Shown here piece after piece: positions 1 to 6,218 of a stretch of DNA of 17,558 nucleotides. Position numbers and translations under genes: made by a program. The stretch's first letter is position 1, and the number at the start of each line of letters is the position of its first letter. The DNA is from Clostridiaceae bacterium (GTDB lineage Bacteria > Bacillota > Clostridia > Clostridiales > Clostridiaceae): contig CABIZX010000009.1 of the NCBI GenBank assembly GCA_902363375.1, forward strand, positions 1 to 17,558. The letters are read 5' to 3'. Below the pieces are notes generated by a model, which saw nothing but the letters and a program-made list of their open reading frames with translations, did not search any database and was not told where the DNA came from.

Positions 1-67
1 TTCTCTGTTTAATTTTCAAAGACCATTTGGTTTTCATTATCATCGGTTACTCCCGACGACTCTTACT
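1..67 (-). promoter_or_regulatory. rRNA operon leader with boxA-like antitermination element
   Basis: Read on the minus strand, this is the transcribed leader between a strong promoter and the expected 16S rRNA gene beyond the left edge. It carries TGGTCTTTGAAAATT (11-25), which resembles the boxA element that recruits Nus factors in Firmicute rRNA leaders, followed by AAACAGAGAA. No mature 16S sequence is visible, so assignment to an rrn operon rests on the leader motif, the promoters behind it and the similar architecture at the other end of the window. Confidence 0.7.
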
Positions 68-96
68 ATTCTACTAGATAATTTCTTATCTGTCAA
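68..96 (-). promoter_or_regulatory. rrn operon promoter, proximal (sigma-A)
   Basis: On the minus strand the -35 is a perfect TTGACA (91-96), followed by a 17-bp spacer and the -10 TAGAAT (68-73, 5 of 6 matches). This near-consensus sigma-A promoter reads leftward into the rRNA leader. It is one of the best promoters in the window, as expected for an rRNA operon. Confidence 0.85.
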
Positions 97-159
97 CAAC
101 TTTCTTAAGATTTTTTTCTTAAATTTTGTTGTTTGTTATCGCATCACTTAGCGACATGG

Positions 160-187
160 ATTATCTTATCATGATCTTCAATGTCTA
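160..187 (-). promoter_or_regulatory. rrn operon promoter, distal (sigma-A)
   Basis: A second minus-strand promoter lies about 90 bp upstream of the proximal one: -35 TAGACA (182-187, 5 of 6), 16-bp spacer, -10 GATAAT (160-165, 5 of 6). Tandem promoters are usual for Firmicute rRNA operons. The A/T-rich DNA behind it (188-240) could serve as an UP element. Confidence 0.6.
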
Positions 188-363
188 CACTTTAATTATT
201 TACCTATTAAATAGATAATATTCATATATTACTATATTTTTCACCAAAATACTTCTTTTTTCTTGTATTGATACACCAGGAAAAGTATCTTTATTGATGC
301 TTACTATATATTGTATATTGGTCCCCTTTTTCTGAACTTATCGTATATTTAAATAATATTTAG

Positions 364-372
364 TGATATAAT
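364..372 (+). promoter_or_regulatory. Extended -10 promoter of the peroxiredoxin gene
   Basis: TGATATAAT gives a TG dinucleotide one base ahead of a perfect TATAAT (367-372), an extended -10 that can work with a poor -35. No good -35 is present at 17 bp (TATATT). The predicted start point near 379 leaves a leader of about 50 nt. The stretch 191-363 between this promoter and the divergent rrn promoters holds no gene. Confidence 0.6.
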
Positions 373-402
373 ATTAATAATTAATATTAGTTAATTATTA
401 AT
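373..402 (+). repeat. Perfect 12-bp inverted repeat over the peroxiredoxin start point
   Basis: ATTAATAATTAA (373-384) and TTAATTATTAAT (391-402) are exact reverse complements separated by 6 nt. The element begins immediately after the -10 hexamer and covers the predicted transcription start, the position of a repressor operator or a 5' hairpin. Because it is made only of A and T in AT-rich DNA, chance origin cannot be excluded. Confidence 0.4.
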
Positions 403-430
403 ATTAATTTTCTTTAGGAGGATGATAATA

Positions 431-904
431 ATGAATGATATATTAGAATTAAAAAAAGCTCCAGATTTTTCTTTGCCTGGTAGTGATAATAATATCCACT
501 CTATAACTGATTTCTTAGGTAAAAATATTGTCTTATATTTTTATCCAAAAGATAATACCCTAGGATGTACAACTGAAGCAATTAACTTTAGAGATAATAA
601 TGAGGTTTTAAATGAATTAAATACAGTTATTATTGGAATCAGTAAGGATAGTATTAAGTCCCATGAAAGATTTATTGAAAAGCAAGGTCTTAACTTTCTT
701 CTATTAGCTGATGAAGATAAATCTGTTTGTGAATTATATGATGTTTTAAAAGAAAAAAACATGTATGGTAAGAAAACTATAGGAGTAGAGCGAAGTACTT
801 TTATAATAAATAAAGATGGCTACATAGTTAAAGAATTTAGAAAAGTTAAAGTTCCAGGTCATGTAGACGAAGTAGTTAACTTTATTAAAGAAAATATGAT
901 ATAA
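431..904 (+). CDS. bcp: Thioredoxin-dependent thiol peroxidase, BCP/PrxQ family
   Basis: A cytoplasmic peroxiredoxin that should reduce H2O2 and organic hydroperoxides using thioredoxin-type reductants. Numbered from the start chosen here (157 aa, close to E. coli BCP), the active-site stretch is YPKDNTLGCTTEA with peroxidatic Cys46 and the usual Thr43 of the PxxxTxxC motif. A later ERST segment carries the conserved Arg. The C+5 resolving Cys of E. coli BCP is Ile here; the only other Cys is Cys100 in DKSVCELYDV. The start at 431 is preferred over the in-frame ATG at 422 because AGGAGG (416-421) abuts 422 directly but sits 9 nt before 431. The gene is monocistronic, with its own extended -10 promoter and a strong terminator, and is divergent from the rrn promoters. 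Confidence 0.93.
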   Translation: MNDILELKKAPDFSLPGSDNNIHSITDFLGKNIVLYFYPKDNTLGCTTEAINFRDNNEVLNELNTVIIGISKDSIKSHERFIEKQGLNFLLLADEDKSVCELYDVLKEKNMYGKKTIGVERSTFIINKDGYIVKEFRKVKVPGHVDEVVNFIKENMI

Positions 905-957
905 ATATATTAAATAAGAATATATTTATATTTTACTTCTAATTATTTACCATTATT

Positions 958-1002
958 AATGCAGTAAACTTTTGTTTTGTAACAAAGGTTTACTGCATTT
1001 TT
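958..1002 (+). terminator. Intrinsic terminator after the peroxiredoxin gene
   Basis: A 19-bp stem with one G-U pair (958-976 with 981-999) closes a 4-nt loop (TTGT) and runs into a T tract (998-1002). It lies 53 nt past the stop codon, in the right orientation to end the peroxiredoxin transcript and insulate the following operon. Confidence 0.9.
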
Positions 1003-1160
1003 ACTTAATAACATCGATTCTAATTATATATATTTATATTTATATATATCTTCATTTATTTTGAAATAAGCTAATTACCTAATATTAATCTCCAAATAAA
1101 TAATAACCTAATTTATTATATTGTTTTGGAATTAATTCTATAAACTTATAAGTAAATACC

Positions 1161-1173
1161 TATCATAATGATA
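1161..1173. promoter_or_regulatory. Palindromic T-N11-A site, candidate LysR-regulator operator
   Basis: TATCATAATGATA is a perfect 6-1-6 palindrome and fits the T-N11-A pattern of LysR-type recognition sites. Its centre at 1167 is about 54 bp upstream of the start predicted from the promoter at 1186-1214, near where such regulators bind their activated promoters. A LysR-family gene lies just downstream of the two genes this promoter serves. Binding is inferred, not shown. Confidence 0.45.
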
Positions 1174-1185
1174 ATATATATATAT

Positions 1186-1214
1186 TTTACAAATACATTA
1201 CTCCTATTTAAAAT
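1186..1214 (+). promoter_or_regulatory. Sigma-A promoter of the CHR transporter pair
   Basis: The -35 TTTACA (1186-1191, 5 of 6), a 17-bp spacer and the -10 TAAAAT (1209-1214, 5 of 6) predict a start near 1221 and a leader of about 50 nt. The rest of the gene-free stretch 1003-1272 shows only AT-rich DNA and a second palindrome, GAATTAATTC (1129-1138). I see no riboswitch-like structure. Confidence 0.55.
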
Positions 1215-1272
1215 AATCGTGAGATAAAAATTTTTCATAACAATTATAAATAAAGATAGGAGATTTAAAATC

Positions 1273-1857
1273 ATGGAAAATACATCAAGAAAAGATTCAA
1301 AAGTATTATGGCAATTATTTAAGTCAACCTTTTCCCTAAGTGCATTTACCTTTGGTGGTGGGTTTGTGATCGTATCTTTGATGAAGAAGAAATTTGTAGA
1401 AGAGCTTCAATGGCTAGATGAAAGTGAGATGCTAGATATTACTGCCATTGCTCAGTCATCCCCAGGACCAATCCCTATTAATGCATCTGTAATATTAGGA
1501 TATCGCATGAGTGGAATTTTAGGCTCAATTATATCTGTTATCGGGACAGCCCTTCCACCTCTAATTATTATTTCTATAATATCTATGTTCTATCAACAAT
1601 TTCGTGATAACGCTATTATAGCTATTGCTCTTCAAGTAATGCGTGCAGGAGTAGCAGCTGTTATTTTTGATGTTGTTCTAAATCTTGCAAAAAATATAAT
1701 TAAAACTCGTAATGTAATGTATATAGCTATGATGTTTATTACCTTTTTAATGACTTATGTATTTGGAATTAGTGCTATGACTGTTATTTTAATATGTGTT
1801 GGTATTGGAATTGTAAATCTGATTTTAGACCTTAGAAAGGATGGTAATAGTATATGA
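1273..1857 (+). CDS. CHR-domain (chromate transporter family) protein, first subunit
   Basis: A 194-aa integral membrane protein with a single CHR domain. Family hallmarks are the N-terminal FTFGGGFV segment and the AQSSPGPIPINASVILGYR region, followed by hydrophobic helices (roughly residues 78-106, 113-136, 145-165 and 167-187). Short CHR proteins come as adjacent pairs whose products are thought to act together, like the two-domain ChrA of proteobacteria; B. subtilis ywrA/ywrB is a similar pair. The family is named for chromate efflux, but the natural substrate in an anaerobe is uncertain. AGGAG (1258-1262) lies 10 nt before the ATG. The stop overlaps the next start (ATGA), so the pair is translationally coupled. 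Confidence 0.9.
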   Translation: MENTSRKDSKVLWQLFKSTFSLSAFTFGGGFVIVSLMKKKFVEELQWLDESEMLDITAIAQSSPGPIPINASVILGYRMSGILGSIISVIGTALPPLIIISIISMFYQQFRDNAIIAIALQVMRAGVAAVIFDVVLNLAKNIIKTRNVMYIAMMFITFLMTYVFGISAMTVILICVGIGIVNLILDLRKDGNSI

Positions 1858-2414
1858 TTTTAAAATTATTTTTGAGCTTTTTTAAAGTAGGGCTTTTTAG
1901 TGTAGGCGGTGGCTATGCTGCCATACCTTTAATACAAAATCAAATTGTAGATATTCATCATCTAATGTCTATAGAAGAATTTGCTGATTTGATTACTATT
2001 GCAGAAATGACACCAGGACCTATATCTATAAACTCAGCTACCTTTGTTGGTACTCGTATCTCAGGATTGCCTGGTGCAATAATTTGTACATTAGGTTGTG
2101 TTTTACCCGCTTTCATCATATGCCTTATATTAGCACATCTATACTACAAATATAGAAACTTTAAAGGCATTCAAACTATTCTTAGTAGTTTAAGACCAGC
2201 GGTAGTTGCTTTAATTAGTTCTGCTGGACTATCAATTCTTACTTTAGCTTTATTCCAAGCAGAGAAATCTACAATAGTTCTATCTAACTTTAGAGTTATT
2301 GAGTTTTTATTATTCATATCTGGAATTATAGCATTACGTAAATTTAAAATTAATCCTATTTTAGTTATATTCGGGTCAGGGATTATAGGTACTCTTGCAT
2401 ATCTAATATTCTAG
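1854..2414 (+). CDS. CHR-domain (chromate transporter family) protein, second subunit
   Basis: The 186-aa partner of the preceding gene, overlapping it by 4 nt with AGGATGG about 9 nt before its ATG. The same motifs recur: FSVGGGYAAIP near residue 15 and AEMTPGPISINSATFVGTR near residue 50, then hydrophobic helices to the C-terminus. The two proteins are clearly homologous but not near-identical, as expected of half-transporters that form a heteromer in the membrane. The stop TAG lies in a CTAG shared with the convergent LysR-family gene. No terminator follows, so read-through antisense to that gene is likely. Confidence 0.9.
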   Translation: MILKLFLSFFKVGLFSVGGGYAAIPLIQNQIVDIHHLMSIEEFADLITIAEMTPGPISINSATFVGTRISGLPGAIICTLGCVLPAFIICLILAHLYYKYRNFKGIQTILSSLRPAVVALISSAGLSILTLALFQAEKSTIVLSNFRVIEFLLFISGIIALRKFKINPILVIFGSGIIGTLAYLIF

Positions 2415-3295
2415 ATATCTAAATTAATATTTTTGCAAACATCTAGGAAGTTCTTCATCTGCTCAGATATAAATTTATTTTTATGGTAGATTAAGCATAT
2501 ATCTCTAGTAATATTGGTATCTTTAATTGGAACAATCTTTAATTTTCCATACTGCAATTCATTTTTAACCATAAGGCTAGATAGTATAGCTAATCCTTGT
2601 CCTGCTATTACTGCATTTTTAATAGCTTCGGTATTAGTACTATTCCATTTTACATTTACAGAAATATTTTGTTCATTTAAAAATTGTTCAAAAATATTTC
2701 GATCTCTACTACCTTGTTCTCTGGCAATGACATCTTGACCTTCTAGTTCATCTATAGTAATTTCACCTTTATTGGAAAAAGTATGACTTTCACCACACAC
2801 TAATACCAATTTATCTTGATAGATTGGTATTTTTATTATATCTTCACTTATAGTCTCTCCTTCTACAATTGCTAAATCCAAAGTGCTATGCAAAAGCATA
2901 TCTTCAATAGCTGTAGTGTTATTAACTACAACCTTTGTAGAAACTCCAGGATTCTTGCTTTCAAATTGAGTAACTATTGGTGATAGAAGGCATGTTCCTA
3001 CAGTTACAGTTCCTCCTATGCGTAAATATATATTTTCACCAGCATTTTTAATATCAATCTCCATCTCTTTAAATAATTCAACGATATGCCTTGCATATTT
3101 TAAAAGTCTCTCTCCGCTATCTGTTATATAAAGTTTTTTAGATAACCGTTCAAATAATTTAACTCCATAATAAGTTTCTATCTCTGCAATAGCTTGGCTA
3201 ACAGATGGCTGTGATATAAATAATTGTTCAGCTGCTAATCTCATTTTCCCACAATCGGCCACAGTTATAAAAATCTCTAAATGCCTTATTGTCAA
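2411..3295 (-). CDS. LysR-family transcriptional regulator
   Basis: A 294-aa DNA-binding regulator. Residues 1-60 form the LysR winged helix-turn-helix (MTIRHLEIFITVADCG, then AAEQLFISQPSVSQAIAEIE with the recognition helix), followed by a linker helix and a two-lobed periplasmic-binding-protein-like effector domain from about residue 90. The general form resembles CysL/YeiE-type regulators, but the ligand cannot be assigned. The start is TTG at 3295: AGGAGG (3305-3310) sits 9 nt upstream, and no nearby in-frame ATG has comparable support. It converges on the CHR pair and probably regulates it through the palindrome at 1161. It starts only 18 nt after the large vWA operon with no terminator between, so it may be that operon's last cistron. 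Confidence 0.93.
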   Translation of the reverse strand: MTIRHLEIFITVADCGKMRLAAEQLFISQPSVSQAIAEIETYYGVKLFERLSKKLYITDSGERLLKYARHIVELFKEMEIDIKNAGENIYLRIGGTVTVGTCLLSPIVTQFESKNPGVSTKVVVNNTTAIEDMLLHSTLDLAIVEGETISEDIIKIPIYQDKLVLVCGESHTFSNKGEITIDELEGQDVIAREQGSRDRNIFEQFLNEQNISVNVKWNSTNTEAIKNAVIAGQGLAILSSLMVKNELQYGKLKIVPIKDTNITRDICLIYHKNKFISEQMKNFLDVCKNINLDI

Positions 3296-3313
3296 TTACA
3301 ACTACCTCCTAAT

Positions 3314-6181
3314 TTAATCTTCATTTCGCTCTTTCTTCTTTTTTAATAGCTCTTGTGTATTTAGTCCACTATTTTTACTTCTTTGTTTATCATCTTTAAT
3401 CTTCTTTTTATACAAGCTTCTACCCTTTACATTATCTTTTTCATACTCTACATCTAATTTTTTATCTATAGAATTTATTTTTTTAATTTCTTTTCTAGAT
3501 ATATCTTTTGTATCTTCCTCTCTCCTACTTATACTTTCTACCTTTTCAATTTTTATAATATTTTTCTCTTCTTTATATTTTTTTAACTTATATCTATATA
3601 CCTTTTCTTTAATATTACAAAGTGACTCCTTATTTATATATTTCCTTAATCCTAATCTTCTGTAAGTTATATCAAATAAGAATAATAACATGGCTATAAT
3701 TAGTAATAAATTAGTTATGTTTTTGTTAGTATATCCTTTATTACTTCCTATATTATATATATCATCTACAGAACTTATAATTTTTCCTTCAGTATCCTCT
3801 ACTAAAGCTAATAAACTATTTGATGGTTCTTGGAATTTATACTCAGGAGAGTACTGATATGCAAATCCACCTAATTGACTAGCTATAGTTTTTCCTTGTA
3901 CTTCCTCGGTAATATTAAAACTATAAAATCCTAATTTATTCATAGGTACCATGCCTTCGTACTTCCCAGGTGATATCTGTTTCATCTCAAACTCTTCTGT
4001 TGTATTTTCTTCGAAAGTATATGCACCCTTAACTCGTTTATCTCCCTTATAGCTATTAGTCTCATATTGTACTTTAGCATTACTACCTTCTTGAACTATA
4101 TTTAAACTTCCACTATTATCATAATCAATCATTGTCCACGATATTATATTACTAAATAATTGAGGTGTTTTTTCAAAAGCCAATAAGTTTTTACTCCACT
4201 TACCATTTACATCTGATGTAAAAGACACCACCCTTCCAATACCATACTGCCATGCTGCTAATATTGGTTCATCCATATGAGAGCTCATTATCTCTGTGGC
4301 TGTACTTTTCATAGATGTTCCAACATATCCAAGAAGAGAAGTAAACTTTTTATCTTCTATAACATTTTTTAAAATATCATGATTAGCAGATATTTTAGGA
4401 GTAAATTCTTCATTTATTAAATATTCTCCCGTAGATATTAATACTTCATTTGCAAATATCCTTGGTACATCTGTATACATATCGCTATGATAATATCTTC
4501 CACCAGCATTACTGCTAAGCCATTCTAATAATTGATTATTACTATCTGTACCTATAGATACCGTAGATAATGTTATTTTATCATTCTTTATATTATTAAT
4601 TAAATCTTTATATTCATTTTGTCCCATCCCATCTTGTCCATCCGTCAGTAATATTATGTGTTTTATTTTTGCATTACTTTCTTTTTGTTTCTTATATGCT
4701 TCATTTACAGCTGAATATATAGAAGTTCCACCCTCTGCTATGATACTACTAATTTTCTCTTCAACTTCTTCCTTATTAGACAGCTTTTGCATAGGTACCG
4801 CCCAACTGTACTCAGTGTTAAATGTCACTACTCCTATACTATCACTTTCTCTTAAATTATCTAGTGACCTAGTAGCTGCTTCTTTTGCTAAATTAATTTT
4901 GCTAAAGCTTCCACCATCTGAAGATAACATACTAGATGATCTATCTAACACTAACGTTAATGATATCTCTGGGATTTCATTTTTTCCTTTTTTATCAGAA
5001 CTAACAGGCAGTAATTCTTCAAAAACAGAATTCTTATATCCTCCTAAAGCATATGAATTATCTCCTCCTGTAGTAATAACTGCTCCACCATAGTCCTTTA
5101 CATAGCTTTCCACATTATCTAGAAATCCTTTAGGCAAATCATCTACATGAGTATTACAAAGAAATATTCCCTTATATTCTATTAGTTCATTAATAGACCT
5201 TGGTGCAGCATTAGCACTTATTGTTGTATAGCTACTTCCTATAGTTTTTAAATTTTCTTCAAGGCCTTTTCCTTCCCCACTACTTCCTTCTATTACTAAA
5301 ATTTCTGGCTTAGAAACTATATTAGTGTATGTTGTATATTCATTATTATAGGATATTCCATCTTGTTCTGGATCTATTGTGACCTTATAAGGCTTAAATC
5401 CACCTTTGTACTGAGTATCCTTAAATAAAAATGTATTATCGCCCTTCTCTATTTCAATTTCTTTTTCACTTTTTCTCTCTCTTCCTGAATATATTGATAT
5501 CTTAGATTTTGTTTTAACATTAGATTTAATATTTACAGTTACAGAAAACTCTTCTCCTATGGCTACTTTATCTAGTATATCTATATTTTCTATATAAACA
5601 TCTTCTACTTGCCCATTATCTATTTTATATACTTGAAAATCGATTTGATTATTCTTTAAATATGTTGCTGTTTCTAGTAGATTTCCTTGATTTTCTTTAC
5701 CATCTGTAACTAAAACTAATCTTTTATACTCACTATCTTTAAATAAATTTAGAGAAAACTTTATCGCTTCCTCTATATTAGTAGTGTTAGCAATAGGAGA
5801 GGTTTGAATATCATTAAAACTTTTGGAATATGTGAGAAACTGTTCTACCTCTTGATTTTCACCAAAGGTTACTATTCCTATTTTATTATTTGATGGAGAA
5901 GCTTCTATGGCATCTTTAGCAAATTTCTTTGTTTCTTCTTTATAATTGCTCATACTGTGAGACAAATCTACCAAAAATATTGTTGATGAATTCTTTGTTT
6001 TAATGCCTATATTTATGTTACTCATAGCTAATATAAGTATCATTATGATAATACATCTATTTATGTTCACAAAATTAATATTATTTTCTTTTAACTTCAT
6101 CTTTTTACATATAAAGTACATCAATATAGGAATCAATGGTATAAGGAATAACAAATATATTCTTTCAACTTCTAAACTCAT
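3314..6181 (-). CDS. Tandem vWA-domain membrane protein with central GATase1-like domain
   Basis: A 955-aa membrane protein. Two N-terminal helices (about 8-24 and 42-60) precede a first vWA domain (67-190) with an intact MIDAS: DLSHS at 72-76, a Thr near 134 and TDG at 159-161. A beta-rich region follows, then a GATase1-like Rossmann domain (292-392) without a nucleophile-elbow Cys. A second vWA domain (405-590) has DRSSS at 413-417, GGTS near 484 and TDG at 513-515. A further segment resembles the GATase1-like C-terminal region of such proteins. One last helix (about 820-840) leads into a cytoplasmic tail of about 115 residues dominated by Lys, Arg and Glu. AGGAGG (6188-6193) is 6 nt from the ATG. 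The domains face outward and could bind ligands through metal; the tail could contact the MoxR ATPase. It is the last structural gene of the operon. Confidence 0.88.
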   Translation of the reverse strand: MSLEVERIYLLFLIPLIPILMYFICKKMKLKENNINFVNINRCIIIMILILAMSNINIGIKTKNSSTIFLVDLSHSMSNYKEETKKFAKDAIEASPSNNKIGIVTFGENQEVEQFLTYSKSFNDIQTSPIANTTNIEEAIKFSLNLFKDSEYKRLVLVTDGKENQGNLLETATYLKNNQIDFQVYKIDNGQVEDVYIENIDILDKVAIGEEFSVTVNIKSNVKTKSKISIYSGRERKSEKEIEIEKGDNTFLFKDTQYKGGFKPYKVTIDPEQDGISYNNEYTTYTNIVSKPEILVIEGSSGEGKGLEENLKTIGSSYTTISANAAPRSINELIEYKGIFLCNTHVDDLPKGFLDNVESYVKDYGGAVITTGGDNSYALGGYKNSVFEELLPVSSDKKGKNEIPEISLTLVLDRSSSMLSSDGGSFSKINLAKEAATRSLDNLRESDSIGVVTFNTEYSWAVPMQKLSNKEEVEEKISSIIAEGGTSIYSAVNEAYKKQKESNAKIKHIILLTDGQDGMGQNEYKDLINNIKNDKITLSTVSIGTDSNNQLLEWLSSNAGGRYYHSDMYTDVPRIFANEVLISTGEYLINEEFTPKISANHDILKNVIEDKKFTSLLGYVGTSMKSTATEIMSSHMDEPILAAWQYGIGRVVSFTSDVNGKWSKNLLAFEKTPQLFSNIISWTMIDYDNSGSLNIVQEGSNAKVQYETNSYKGDKRVKGAYTFEENTTEEFEMKQISPGKYEGMVPMNKLGFYSFNITEEVQGKTIASQLGGFAYQYSPEYKFQEPSNSLLALVEDTEGKIISSVDDIYNIGSNKGYTNKNITNLLLIIAMLLFLFDITYRRLGLRKYINKESLCNIKEKVYRYKLKKYKEEKNIIKIEKVESISRREEDTKDISRKEIKKINSIDKKLDVEYEKDNVKGRSLYKKKIKDDKQRSKNSGLNTQELLKKKKERNED

Positions 6182-6218
6182 TCTACGCCTCCTCCCTAAA
6201 TTAATTTATATTATATTC

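Noticed and set aside
366..381. PerR box upstream of the peroxiredoxin gene.
   Set aside because: Aligned to the known 7-1-7 PerR consensus the match is poor on both halves. The stronger dyad at 373-402 does not fit that consensus either.
292..392. Bacterial terminator or small RNA between the rrn promoters and the peroxiredoxin gene (GATAC...GTATC pairing near 277-296).
   Set aside because: Only about 5 bp can pair and no T tract follows in either direction.
1003..1160. Riboswitch or structured leader upstream of the CHR pair.
   Set aside because: The sequence is mostly alternating A and T with only a short GAATTAATTC palindrome. It also lies upstream of the predicted transcription start.
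2514..2738. Open frame of 74 codons on the plus strand, just past the CHR pair.
   Set aside because: It lies antisense within the LysR effector domain, has no ribosome binding site, and its composition follows from the opposite strand.
4656..5093. Open frame of 145 codons on the plus strand inside the double-vWA gene.
   Set aside because: It is antisense to the conserved second vWA domain and has no Shine-Dalgarno or family resemblance.
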